64,000 nt of DNA from contig NZ_JAGISH010000006.1 of NCBI RefSeq assembly GCF_017813235.1, positions 62,001 to 126,000 of the forward strand, in the 5' to 3' direction. The notes beneath the pieces were generated by a model. The model was not told where the DNA came from, searched no databases, and saw only the letters and a program-made list of their open reading frames with translations. The position numbers and the translations under genes were made by a program. Origin of the DNA: Sagittula salina. GTDB taxonomy: Bacteria; Pseudomonadota; Alphaproteobacteria; Rhodobacterales; Rhodobacteraceae. Shown piece by piece: positions 17,296 to 25,750 of the stretch; position 1 is the first letter of the stretch, and each line of letters opens with the position of its first letter.

Positions 17296-18221
17296 GCCTC
17301 TGGCCCTGGGCCGCAGGCGCCGCGCTGGTGGCCCTGCCCGCCCTGCGGGAGCTGCGCCGCGCGCCGCGCGGACGACGGCTGCGGGAAGAGGCGCCGGGAG
17401 ACTTTGCCGCGCTGCCGGGCGGCCGCACGCATTACACCTGGCTCGGGCCAGAGCGCGGCCCGGTGGCGGTCTGCGTGCACGGGCTGACGACGCCGTCCTA
17501 TGTCTGGCTGGGTCTCGCGCGGAAGCTGGTGGCGATGGGATTCCGGGTGCTGATCTACGACCTTCCCGGGCGCGGGTATTCCGACGCACCGCGCGGCTTG
17601 CAGACGCCGGGGATGTTCGCCACGCAGCTTGATGGGCTGCTGGCGCAGGAGGGTGTCGAAGGCGATATCACTCTGATCGGCTATTCCATGGGTGGCATGA
17701 TCGCGGCGCTCTGGGCAGCGAAGAACGTGCACCGGCTACGTCAGCTGATCCTGCTGGCCCCCGCTGGCATGGGGATCACCCTGGACGCGAAGACCCGCTG
17801 GGCGCGGGACTGGCCGCTGGTGGGGGACTGGGTCTTTCACATGCTTTACCCCGGGGCCGCGGCGCGGGCGCTACGCGCGCAGGAGGCCGAGCCGTCCAGC
17901 GTCGAAGGCATCGTGGACCGCCAGCGTGCGGAAATGGGGCGGCGGGGTTACGTGCGTTCGGTGCTGTCCTCGCTCAGGGGCACGCTGCGGCGGTCGTCGG
18001 AGGCAGCGCAGCGCAATCTGTCAGCGGCCGGCGTGCCTGTGCTGGCGATCTGGGGCCGGGAGGACCCGGTTGTTCCGCTAAGCGCCATGGGCCAGTTGAG
18101 CCAGTGGAACCGCACCGTCCGTCAGGTGGTGGTGGACGGCGCGGGACACGGCCTGCCCTACACGCATACCGACTCGGTGGCGGCGGCGATCCGGGCGCAT
18201 TGGATCGCGCCGGGGCCGTAA
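17292..18221 (+). CDS. Alpha/beta hydrolase
   Basis: A 309-residue alpha/beta-fold hydrolase. A short N-terminal hydrophobic stretch (LWPWAAGAALVALPAL) may anchor it to the membrane. The core begins with VCVHGLTTPSYVW (oxyanion loop), then the nucleophile elbow GYSMGG near residue 131, a late catalytic Asp in IWGREDPVVP and a His in VDGAGHGLPY. The true substrate (ester, lactone, thioester or epoxide) is unknown. It is last in the tetR-fghA run, with its GTG start overlapping the HAD gene stop. Confidence 0.85.
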   Translation: MSLWPWAAGAALVALPALRELRRAPRGRRLREEAPGDFAALPGGRTHYTWLGPERGPVAVCVHGLTTPSYVWLGLARKLVAMGFRVLIYDLPGRGYSDAPRGLQTPGMFATQLDGLLAQEGVEGDITLIGYSMGGMIAALWAAKNVHRLRQLILLAPAGMGITLDAKTRWARDWPLVGDWVFHMLYPGAAARALRAQEAEPSSVEGIVDRQRAEMGRRGYVRSVLSSLRGTLRRSSEAAQRNLSAAGVPVLAIWGREDPVVPLSAMGQLSQWNRTVRQVVVDGAGHGLPYTHTDSVAAAIRAHWIAPGP

Positions 18222-18290
18222 GGTTGCACCGGGGTATCGCGAGGCGACCGGCGCGTTTGACCCGCGCGCAACCCGCCCGTGCCGGGCGCG

Positions 18291-18340
18291 CTGGAGGCGC
18301 TGCCTCCAGACCTCCGCAGTATTTCTGAACCAAAGAAGCA
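18291..18340 (+). repeat. Dispersed 3'-end repeat, copy 4
   Basis: Hairpin CTGGAGGC/GCCTCCAG (18291-18309), then CTCCGCAGTATTTCTG and the tail AACCAAAGAAGCAG. It lies just downstream of the plus-strand alpha/beta hydrolase gene and in its orientation. Confidence 0.65.
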
Positions 18341-18359
18341 GGGGGCCGCGCGCGGATCG

Positions 18360-19613
18360 TCAGGCCGGTTGGGGACCCGGCGGGTGAGGCGGGGTATCGC
18401 GGTGCTCCCTGACCGGCAAGTGCACAAGCGCGCTGAAGGCGCCGACACCGACGCCGAACCACCAGACAGCGGTGTAGTCACCGTAGGCGTCATACATGCG
18501 GCCGCCGAGCCAGACGCCGAGGAAGCCTCCGATCTGGTGGCTGAGGAAGACGATACCATAGAGCGTGCCCATATAGCGCAGCCCGTAGAGATGCGCGATG
18601 AGCCCGCTGGTCAGCGGTACCGTCGCAAGCCAGAGCGCCCCCATGACCGCCGAGAAGACCAGCACGGAAGTGGGCGTGATCGGAAGCAGGATGAAGGCGG
18701 CGGCGGCCACGGTTCGGCCAAGGTAAATGCCCGCAAGGAGGTACTTGCGGGTGAAGCGCTTGCCCAGCCAACCCGCCGTCAGAGTGCCGATGATGTTGAA
18801 CAGTCCGATCAGCGAGATCGCCACTGCACCCAGCGCCGAGGTCGACCCGATCCCCATCGACGACAGTACGCCGCCTGCCACGATTGGCGAGCAAAGTTCC
18901 GTTACGAAGGCGGGGAAGTGGGCGGTGATGAAGGCAAGCTGGTAGCCGCAGGAGAAAAAGCCGAGGAAGATCAGCGTGAAGGACGGGTCGCGGAAGGCGC
19001 GGCCGAGGATGTCGCCCATGCTTTCCTGGAGTTCTGCACGGGAGGCAGCGGGGGCGCGCATCAGCGGCAGAGCTGCCAACATTGCGACGATGGCCACCGC
19101 GAAGGCGAAAAAGACGGCCTGCCACGACATGACGCCCAGGAGCGACTCTGCCAGCGGGGCGCCAAAGACCTGCCCCGCAGAGCCCGCCGCTGTGGCGATG
19201 GCCAGAGACATGGAGCGGTTTTCGTCGGACGACGCCCGGCCCACCACGGCGAGGATCACGCCAAAGCCTGTGCCCGCGATGCCGAAGCCCACGAGAACCT
19301 CCCAGGCCTGCATGGCAAAAGGCGTTTCTGACACGGCCGAGAGCACCAGACCGGCGGAATACATCATCGCGCCCAGGACGATGGCCATGCGGTCGCCGAG
19401 CTTTTCAGCGAAGGCGCCGAAGAGCGGCTGACCGATGCCCCAGGCGAGGTTCTGAATGGCGATGGCGAGCGAGAATTCCGCCCGTGCCCAGCCGAATTCC
19501 TCGGCGATGGGGATCTGGAAGACGCCAAAGCTTGCCCGGATGGCGAAGGAGATCATTATGATGAAGCAGCCGACCAGCAGGACCGGTGTCAAAAGCGGGG
19601 CGGGTTTGTCCAT
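18360..19613 (-). CDS. MFS transporter
   Basis: A 417-residue major facilitator protein with about twelve membrane helices. FGVFQIPIAEEFGW after helix 1, the loop 2-3 segment GAFAEKLGDRMAIVLG (motif A region) and YGIVFLSHQIGGFLGVWLGGRMYD near the end are typical of the monocarboxylate/oxalate-formate branch. The start at 19613 is chosen because AGGAGG lies just upstream and the longer open frame has no membrane-protein character. The substrate is not determined. It is convergent with the hydrolase operon and divergent from zapE. Confidence 0.85.
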   Translation of the reverse strand: MDKPAPLLTPVLLVGCFIIMISFAIRASFGVFQIPIAEEFGWARAEFSLAIAIQNLAWGIGQPLFGAFAEKLGDRMAIVLGAMMYSAGLVLSAVSETPFAMQAWEVLVGFGIAGTGFGVILAVVGRASSDENRSMSLAIATAAGSAGQVFGAPLAESLLGVMSWQAVFFAFAVAIVAMLAALPLMRAPAASRAELQESMGDILGRAFRDPSFTLIFLGFFSCGYQLAFITAHFPAFVTELCSPIVAGGVLSSMGIGSTSALGAVAISLIGLFNIIGTLTAGWLGKRFTRKYLLAGIYLGRTVAAAAFILLPITPTSVLVFSAVMGALWLATVPLTSGLIAHLYGLRYMGTLYGIVFLSHQIGGFLGVWLGGRMYDAYGDYTAVWWFGVGVGAFSALVHLPVREHRDTPPHPPGPQPA

Positions 19614-19758
19614 GGTATTCCTCCTGCGCGCGCGAACAGGTCTACGCCTTTGCCGCGACAGGTCAACCGTGCTGACGTGATCGCCGCCATAACGGGCCGT
19701 TGTGGACGGCGGCGCGCCGCCTCTACCCAAGCGGCGCGGGCCGGGCTAAGTCACGGGC

Positions 19759-20814
19759 ATGGAGACTGTTCAGGATCACTACGAGGCGCGCGTCGCCTCT
19801 GGACGCATCAAGCCCGACGCGGCACAGCGGCAGGCACTGCCTGCCTTCGAGCGTATCCGCGCCGCATTGGCGGAGCCGGTGAAGCGCGGGCTTTTCCGGA
19901 AGGCACCGGAACCGCCGAAGGGACTGTATCTGTGGGGCGGCGTGGGGCGTGGCAAGTCGATGCTGATGGATCTGTTTGTCGACACGCTGACCGTCCCGGC
20001 ACGGCGTGCGCATTTCCACGCCTTCATGCAGGAGATGCATGCCGAGATGCACCGCCTGCGCGGGCAAGGCGTCGAGGACCCAATCAGGCCGGTCGCCAAG
20101 GCGGTGGCGGACAGCGTGCGGGTGCTCGCCTTCGACGAGATGCAGATCTCCGACATAACCGACGCGATGATCGTCGGGCGGCTCTTTGAACATCTGTTTG
20201 CCGCGGGCACCGTGGTGGTCACGACCTCCAACAGGGTGCCGGGGGACCTGTACAAGGACGGACTGAACCGGCAGCTTTTCCTGCCCTTCATCCGTTTGAT
20301 CGAGGAGAAACTGGAGGTGCGGGAGCTCGCCTCCGAGACGGATCACAGGCAGGACCGGCTGGGCGGGGCGCAGGTCTATTTCGCTCCCGCCGGGGCCGAG
20401 GCGCGGGCGAGGATCGACGCCATCTGGGAGGAGCTGACACACGGCACGGAGGAAAAGCTGACGCTCAGGGTGCAGGGGCGCGAGCTTGAGCTGCCGCGGT
20501 ATCGGAATGCCATGGCGCGCGCGCCGTTCTACGACCTGTGCGGGCGGGCGCGGGGGCCCGCGGATTACCTTGTCCTGGCCGACGCCCTGCGGGTGCTGGT
20601 GCTGGAGGACATCCCCGCCCTGTCGCGGCACAACTTCAACGAAGCCAAGCGTTTCGTCACGCTGATCGACGCGCTTTATGAGGCGAAGGTCCGGCTGATC
20701 GCGTCAGCTGCGGCACTGCCGGAATCGCTTTACCTCGAAGGGCCGGGCAGTTTCGAGTTCGAGCGAACCGCCTCGCGCCTGCGGGAGATGATGGCGGCGG
20801 ACTGGGGGCGATAG
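19759..20814 (+). CDS. zapE: Cell division protein ZapE (AFG1-like ATPase)
   Basis: A 351-residue AAA-like ATPase of the AFG1/LACE1/ZapE family. Walker A GGVGRGKS is at about 60-67 within GLYLWGGVGRGKSMLMD, and Walker B is VLAFDEMQISDITDAM. The family phrases RRAHFHAFM and LTTSNR-like VVTTSNRVP follow. In E. coli ZapE affects Z-ring stability under stress; in mitochondria its relatives help protein quality control. It stands alone, with a hairpin terminator just downstream. In many alphaproteobacteria it neighbours sdh or mdh genes, which are absent here. Confidence 0.9.
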   Translation: METVQDHYEARVASGRIKPDAAQRQALPAFERIRAALAEPVKRGLFRKAPEPPKGLYLWGGVGRGKSMLMDLFVDTLTVPARRAHFHAFMQEMHAEMHRLRGQGVEDPIRPVAKAVADSVRVLAFDEMQISDITDAMIVGRLFEHLFAAGTVVVTTSNRVPGDLYKDGLNRQLFLPFIRLIEEKLEVRELASETDHRQDRLGGAQVYFAPAGAEARARIDAIWEELTHGTEEKLTLRVQGRELELPRYRNAMARAPFYDLCGRARGPADYLVLADALRVLVLEDIPALSRHNFNEAKRFVTLIDALYEAKVRLIASAAALPESLYLEGPGSFEFERTASRLREMMAADWGR

Positions 20815-20846
20815 CACTTTGGCCGAGCGGGTGGCGGACAGGACAA

Positions 20847-20866
20847 CAGGGCCCCGGAGGGCCCTG
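20847..20866 (+). terminator. Hairpin terminator after zapE
   Basis: CAGGGCCC and GGGCCCTG form a perfect 8-bp stem with a CGGA loop, followed by CTGACTTTCTG. It lies 33 bases after the zapE stop, between it and the convergent LysM gene. Confidence 0.6.
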
Positions 20867-20910
20867 CTGACTTTCTGCCTGTCTGCTCGATCCAGGTTCT
20901 GCTTGGTGTT

Positions 20911-21327
20911 CTATTCGGGAAGGGTCAGCACCATACCGACGCGCAGTGCCGCAGGGTCGCGGACCACGTCCTCGTTGGCGTCGAGGATGCGCTGGTAGGC
21001 GGCGGTCGTGCCGTAGAATTCAAAGGCGATGACGGGCAGGCTGTCGCCAGGAACCACCGTGTAGGTCCGAGGCTCGGCCTGAGCAGTGGCGGCCCGCAGC
21101 GATGCGGGCGTTGCGGCGGCGACTGGGCCGGACAGCGCCCCCGACAGCGCCCCCGACAGCGCCCCCGACAGCGCCACGGCGTTCAGCGAGGGAGACAGAC
21201 CCATTGGATCTGGGGTGGAGCGGCTGACCTGCTCCGACATGCTTTCGGCTTCGGACCCGGCAAAGCCCCAATGCAGCGCCAGCGTGCCACCGGTCAACCC
21301 CAGCGCGAGAAGGGCCATGCGGATCAT
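20911..21327 (-). CDS. LysM-domain protein A
   Basis: A 138-residue protein with an N-terminal membrane helix or uncleaved signal (MIRMALLALGLTGGTLALHW), an extracytoplasmic Ala/Ser/Pro linker and a C-terminal LysM domain from about residue 88 (YTVVPGDSLPVIAFEFYG to VGMVLTLPE). LysM domains bind peptidoglycan. The start at 21327 is chosen by analogy with its paralogue at 21554 and because AAGGA lies upstream; a start at 21348 is also open. The linker contains a four-residue Gly-Ala-Leu-Ser repeat made by a 12-base tandem repeat. Confidence 0.75.
   Translation of the reverse strand: MIRMALLALGLTGGTLALHWGFAGSEAESMSEQVSRSTPDPMGLSPSLNAVALSGALSGALSGALSGPVAAATPASLRAATAQAEPRTYTVVPGDSLPVIAFEFYGTTAAYQRILDANEDVVRDPAALRVGMVLTLPE
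21131..21175. repeat. 12-bp tandem repeat inside LysM gene A
   Basis: Three perfect copies of GACAGCGCCCCC and a diverged fourth. The unit is a multiple of three, so copy number changes would keep the frame and only lengthen or shorten the linker. Confidence 0.8.
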
Positions 21328-21553
21328 GCGCCCGTTTCCTTTACCCATGCGGTAGTGGACGCAGCCTGTGCGGCCTCGCAACGCGAAGTCATGTGGAAAG
21401 TCCCCTAAGTCGGCCGCACCGCGGATTTGGCGCCGCGCGCGGTTGCCCACAACTATAGGCGAATCACGCCTGACGCGTCAACATATAGCTGAATGCCCTA
21501 CCTGTATGGTTAGAGCGCAAATAGGCTTCTACGGATGGGAGTTGGATCTACGC

Positions 21554-22135
21554 TTATTTTCCCGGCAGGACCAGCATCTGGCCGGGGCGCAGATCGTCGG
21601 GGCGGGTCAGGATCGACTGGTTCGCAGCGAAAAGAGGGCCGGTCATGTTCACATCGCCATAAATGCGTTCCGCGATGGAGACAAGGCTGTCGCCATCCTG
21701 GACAACGTAAGCAGCGGACTGCCCGTCAGGCGCGGAGACGATAGCCAGCGACCGCTGAACGATGGTGTGCAGCAGGCTGCCGGGCTGGCCGGGGGTGGTT
21801 TCGCGGCCGGTGGCCCGGTTCAGACCAGAGAGCGCCTCCCACGTCATCCGACGCATGTCCTCGTCGCCGAGGGTCTGCACGGGCGGGGGCGCGGCGGGTG
21901 CCGGGGTGGTCGAGGGGACCCGACGACCGAAGCGCGGCTCGTCCGGGGCGATGCGCGCGATGTCCTCCGCAGGGACGGACGCGCGGGTCACCGCCTCTGT
22001 CAGGGCGGGCTGCGCGCGGCTGACTGCCGGAACCGGCGCCGCATGCGGCATGCGGCTGCGGCTTCCCGGCTGAACGATGAGCAACGTCACGGTGATGGCG
22101 ACGAAGCCCAGCGCGAAGAGAACCATGCGGATCAT
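21554..22135 (-). CDS. LysM-domain protein B, paralogue of A
   Basis: A 193-residue protein with the same plan as its neighbour: an N-terminal helix (MIRMVLFALGFVAITVTLLIV), a long Pro/Ala/Arg-rich linker and a C-terminal LysM domain from about 145 (YVVQDGDSLVSIAERIYGD to GQMLVLPGK). The LysM fold would place it on peptidoglycan. The start at 22135 fits a GGAGG nine bases upstream; a GTG at 22144 is possible. The shared N-terminus (MIRM, then A/V, L, L/F, ALG) and adjacent position indicate tandem duplication. Confidence 0.75.
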   Translation of the reverse strand: MIRMVLFALGFVAITVTLLIVQPGSRSRMPHAAPVPAVSRAQPALTEAVTRASVPAEDIARIAPDEPRFGRRVPSTTPAPAAPPPVQTLGDEDMRRMTWEALSGLNRATGRETTPGQPGSLLHTIVQRSLAIVSAPDGQSAAYVVQDGDSLVSIAERIYGDVNMTGPLFAANQSILTRPDDLRPGQMLVLPGK

Positions 22136-22202
22136 TCCAGTCACCCTCCCCCGGGTCCTTAGTCACCGACCGTCATTCACAGGCCTTCTCCGTCAGGCGT
22201 TT

Positions 22203-22796
22203 TCATTCACTTGCGGCGAGGCTCAGGCCCATTCCCTGCCAGGCTTGCACGCCGCCTCGGTAATATTTCAGCTTCGCTGCCGGGTAACCAGCCGCCAGCA
22301 GATCGCGCAGGGCCCCTGGTGCCTCAGGATCATCGGCGGCGGCGCCAAAGATCACGAGGTCGAAGGCCGCTGAAAAATCGTCACCCTCCACACCCAGCGC
22401 GCTTAGCAGATCATCGCGGTAGGGGTTCTGCGGCCTCAGAGTGGAGGCCGGCACATTCACTGCACCCGGCACCGTGCCACTGCCAAACCCCTCAGGCAGG
22501 CGGGCGTCGAGCAGCAGCCCCTTCGCGTCGCTCACGAGAAGATCGATGAAATCGAGCACCTCGAGTTCACCGATGGTAACCACGCCAGAGGCCGCCTGCA
22601 TCGGTTGCACACAGGCGGGCGGGCAGACCGCGCCTGAGCGTTCGATGGTCAGCGGACGGCCATTCAGCGTGGTGCTGAAGACGTCCATCCTTGGGGTAAT
22701 GCCAGCATTTTCGGCGCAGGCCGACTGTGCCATGACCGCGAGGGACAGGGCCGCGCACGCAACGGCGCAAAGGGTCGTGTGATGACCTTTGACCAT
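22203..22796 (-). CDS. Secreted rhodanese-fold protein without catalytic Cys
   Basis: A 197-residue protein with a signal peptide (hydrophobic core CAVACAALSLAVMAQSACA, cleavage near residue 28). A rhodanese-like fold is suggested by LLLDARLPEGFGSGTVPGAVNVP near residue 95 and by the C-terminal KYYRGGVQAWQGMGL. The active-site loop, which normally starts with Cys, reads LVIFGAAADDPEA, so sulfur transfer is unlikely. Two Cys near residue 60 (VCPPACVQP) may form a disulfide. It is probably a periplasmic binding or scaffold protein. The partner is unknown. Confidence 0.7.
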   Translation of the reverse strand: MVKGHHTTLCAVACAALSLAVMAQSACAENAGITPRMDVFSTTLNGRPLTIERSGAVCPPACVQPMQAASGVVTIGELEVLDFIDLLVSDAKGLLLDARLPEGFGSGTVPGAVNVPASTLRPQNPYRDDLLSALGVEGDDFSAAFDLVIFGAAADDPEAPGALRDLLAAGYPAAKLKYYRGGVQAWQGMGLSLAASE

Positions 22797-22927
22797 ACTG
22801 CTCGTCCTTCGGGAGTCCTTGAGGGACCGCTTACCCTTGTTGCTTGGACAAGATATAGGCCGCGGCGCGCGAATCAGTCAATATGAACGCACCCTTTCAT
22901 CGAGCTTTGGGACATTGCCGTTACGCC

Positions 22928-23350
22928 TCAGGGGCTGGCCGCGGCGACGAAACCCTCCGGAAGGTCGAGCCAGTCCAGCGCCTCAGCCATGTCCTCGAAG
23001 ACCCGCGCGCGTAGCACCTCAGCCTCACTGATGGCGGTGACATAGGCCTGAAGCTCGGACAGCAAGCTGCGTTTGGCGATCACGAAGGCCGCGCGCCGGG
23101 ACACGCCCCAGTTGGCGGCATCGGTTCGGATCATCTCGCCCAGTGAATCGACCCCGCTCTGGAACAGGGACAGGTTTTCGATCCCGCGCAGATCGTGCAG
23201 GCCGCGCGTGACGCGTCCGGCTTCGGGCATTCCGGAGAAGGTCTCGTACCCCCGGGCGATACTGCCGAGGGTGACGTGACCGCGCCACCCGACATGCAGG
23301 AGATGGAGGTGGTCGTGGATCGTCTGTGAAAGACTCAATTCATCCGGCAT
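22928..23350 (-). CDS. Hypothetical protein with SpoIIAA/STAS-like features
   Basis: A 140-residue cytoplasmic protein. The C-terminal phrase RVFEDMAEALDWLDLPEGF resembles the end of SpoIIAA/STAS-like proteins, where an acidic helix closes the domain. The middle has RGIENLSLFQSGVDSLGEMI. Homology is suggestive only. It follows the rhodanese-like gene on the same strand after 131 bases and precedes folC by 58 bases. No further motif was recognised. Confidence 0.55.
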   Translation of the reverse strand: MPDELSLSQTIHDHLHLLHVGWRGHVTLGSIARGYETFSGMPEAGRVTRGLHDLRGIENLSLFQSGVDSLGEMIRTDAANWGVSRRAAFVIAKRSLLSELQAYVTAISEAEVLRARVFEDMAEALDWLDLPEGFVAAASP

Positions 23351-23408
23351 TGCAAAAGTCTAAAACAATCTGTCCCTTTATGAGGCGAACGCGCAAAGCG
23401 CTGTCATA

Positions 23409-24695
23409 TCAACAATTTTCAGACAGAATCCGGCCTGCAAGATATAGCGAGCCGCAAATCACTACACGGGCGTGTGGGGCGCGTGCGTTAATCTCCCTCA
23501 ACGCGGCCGCCACGTCCGGTGATTCCCGTGCGTCATGGCCAACCTCTGCCGCGAGGCGCGCGGTTTCCGCCGCAGGCAGGGTGTTCGCCTCTCCGGGGAT
23601 GGACACCGCGTGCAGCCCTCGTGCCTGCGTCACCAGCGGCCGCAGAAAATTGCGCGCATCCTTCGTGTTCAGCATACCGCAGATCAGCAGGGTCTCACGC
23701 TGAGGCAAGGAAGCGAGATGCGCCGCCATGGCCTCCCCCGCTGCCGGATTGTGCCCGCCGTCGAGCCAAAGCTCGACCCCCGGTGCGGTCTCTGTCAGCG
23801 GGCCCTTGCGGAGCCGCTGCATCCGGGCGGGCCACTCCACCCGCGTCATGGCGGCCTCGAATGCGGACTCGGCCGCCTTCAGGTGCCGCAGCACGGCCAC
23901 CGCGGCGCCCGCGTTCTGATACTGGTGCGCGCCGGGCAGCACCGGCAATGGTAGATCCAGCAGCCCGGTTTCGTCCTGATACACCAACCGCCCGCGTTCC
24001 TCCCAGACATGCCAGTGTTGGCCATGCACCAGCAGCGGGGCGCCAAGCCGCGTGGCACGGTCCTCGATCACTTCCAGCGCTGCTTCGGGTTGGGGACCGA
24101 CGACGCAAGGCACGCCGCGCTTGATGATCCCGGCCTTTTCGCCCGCGATCTTTGCCAGCGTATCGCCAAGGAAAGATTCGTGATCCATCGAAATGGGCGT
24201 GATCACGGTGCAGGCGGGGGCCTCGATGACGTTGGTGGCATCCAGCCGCCCGCCAAGCCCCGTTTCCAGAAGGACATAATCGGCCGGGGTACGCGACATG
24301 GCCAGCAGGGCGGCGCAGGTCGTGATCTCAAAATAGGTGATCGGGGCGCCGCCGTTCGCCGCCTCGCATTCGTCGAGCGCAGCCATCAGCGCCTCTTCTG
24401 AGATCACCTCTCCGGCCAGCCGGATGCGTTCGTGGAACCGCACCAGATGCGGCGAGGTATAGGCGTGCACGCGCGCGCCGATCGCCTCCAGCCCGGCGCG
24501 GATCATCGCCTGGGTCGACCCCTTGCCGTTGGTCCCGGCGAGGTGGATCACCGGCGGAAGCGCGCGCTCCGGATGGCCGAGCGCCGCGAGCAGGCGCCAG
24601 ACGCGGTCGAGCACGAGGTCGATGACCTTGGGGTGGAGCGTCATGAGACGCTCGAGGATCAGATCGGACCCCCGAGACTGTGCCGGCTTCTGCAT
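23409..24695 (-). CDS. folC: Folylpolyglutamate synthase / dihydrofolate synthase
   Basis: FolC adds glutamate to dihydropteroate and to reduced folates in the cytoplasm. The 428-residue protein has the ATP-binding P-loop GTNGKGST near residue 50, the folate-loop segment YTSPHLVRFHERI, and a C-terminal Mur-ligase domain (LDGGHNPAAGEAMAAHL). The start at 24695 is chosen because GGAGG lies ten bases upstream and it avoids overlap with accD. accD-folC is a widely conserved pair and here the genes lie 22 bases apart in that order. Confidence 0.93.
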   Translation of the reverse strand: MQKPAQSRGSDLILERLMTLHPKVIDLVLDRVWRLLAALGHPERALPPVIHLAGTNGKGSTQAMIRAGLEAIGARVHAYTSPHLVRFHERIRLAGEVISEEALMAALDECEAANGGAPITYFEITTCAALLAMSRTPADYVLLETGLGGRLDATNVIEAPACTVITPISMDHESFLGDTLAKIAGEKAGIIKRGVPCVVGPQPEAALEVIEDRATRLGAPLLVHGQHWHVWEERGRLVYQDETGLLDLPLPVLPGAHQYQNAGAAVAVLRHLKAAESAFEAAMTRVEWPARMQRLRKGPLTETAPGVELWLDGGHNPAAGEAMAAHLASLPQRETLLICGMLNTKDARNFLRPLVTQARGLHAVSIPGEANTLPAAETARLAAEVGHDARESPDVAAALREINARAPHARVVICGSLYLAGRILSENC

Positions 24696-24717
24696 CGTCC
24701 CGGTCCTCCGGATATGG

Positions 24718-25677
24718 TTACTTTTTGGGCTTGGCCGGGTGCGGCGCCTTGGCTGCGGAAATCGCGTCAAGCGCTTCGGGCGCCAGCTCCTCCGACCCCG
24801 GCTTTGGCAGGTCGCCCCAGGTCGGCGGCGGCAGGCGCATCAGCATCCGGCACACGGTGATCAGTTCCGCGCGCATTTCACGGCGGTCGATCACGCGGTC
24901 GAGCATCCCGTGCTCCAGAAGGTATTCCGCCCGTTGGAACCCTTCGGGAAGCTTTTCCCGGATTGTCTGTTCGATGACGCGCGGCCCGGCAAAGCAGATC
25001 AGCGCATTGGGTTCGGCGATCTGGATATCGCCCAGCATGGCGTAGGAGGCCGTGACGCCGCCGGTCGTCGGGTGCGTCAGCACCACGATGTAGGGCAAGC
25101 CCGCCTCTTTCAGCATCTGCACGGCCACGGTGGTGCGCGGCATCTGCATCAGGGACAGGATCCCCTCCTGCATCCGCGCGCCGCCAGCGGCAGAGAACAG
25201 GATCAGCGGGCGGCCCAGCTTCACCGCTTCTTCGGCGGCGGCGACGATGGCGTTGCCGACGTACATCCCCATCGACCCGCCCATGAAGGAGAAGTCCTGC
25301 GCGGCACAGATCACCGGCGTGCGACCGATCTCTCCGGCGGCGACCAGCATCGCCTCCTTCTCGCCGGTGGTCTTCTGCGCCGTCTTCATGCGGTCGGGAT
25401 ACTTCTTGGAATCGCGGAAATGCAGCGGATCGTGCACCGGCTCCGGGACGGCGATCTCGTTGAAAACGCCGCCGTCGAACAGCGACAGGAAACGGTCGCG
25501 CGGCGTGATGAGCATGTGATGGTCGCAGCTGCTGCAGACATTCAGGTTGTCGCTGACCTCGCGGTGGAACAGCATGGTCCCGCAGTTGTCGCACTTCGAC
25601 CACAGATTTTCCGGGATCTCGCGGCGTGAGAAGATCGAATTGATACGCGGACGGACGTAGTTGGTGATCCAGTTCAT
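24718..25677 (-). CDS. accD: Acetyl-CoA carboxylase carboxyltransferase subunit beta
   Basis: AccD pairs with AccA to move the carboxyl group from biotin to acetyl-CoA, making malonyl-CoA for fatty acid synthesis. The 319-residue protein begins with the Cys4 zinc ribbon (CDNCG ... CSSCDHH, residues 27-52) and carries the carboxyltransferase core with glycine-rich loops (FMGGSMGMYVGNAI, SAAGGARMQEGI, THPTTGGVTASYA). Length is close to E. coli AccD (304). It is the first gene of the accD-folC pair. Confidence 0.95.
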   Translation of the reverse strand: MNWITNYVRPRINSIFSRREIPENLWSKCDNCGTMLFHREVSDNLNVCSSCDHHMLITPRDRFLSLFDGGVFNEIAVPEPVHDPLHFRDSKKYPDRMKTAQKTTGEKEAMLVAAGEIGRTPVICAAQDFSFMGGSMGMYVGNAIVAAAEEAVKLGRPLILFSAAGGARMQEGILSLMQMPRTTVAVQMLKEAGLPYIVVLTHPTTGGVTASYAMLGDIQIAEPNALICFAGPRVIEQTIREKLPEGFQRAEYLLEHGMLDRVIDRREMRAELITVCRMLMRLPPPTWGDLPKPGSEELAPEALDAISAAKAPHPAKPKK

Positions 25678-25750
25678 GGAGACCCCGATTTCTGTGGTGC
25701 CGCTGATCTATGCCCGCCTGCGACAAAATGCAAACGACACGTTTCGAGGT

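Noticed and set aside
22203..22796. Active sulfurtransferase
   Set aside because: The catalytic loop has no Cys.
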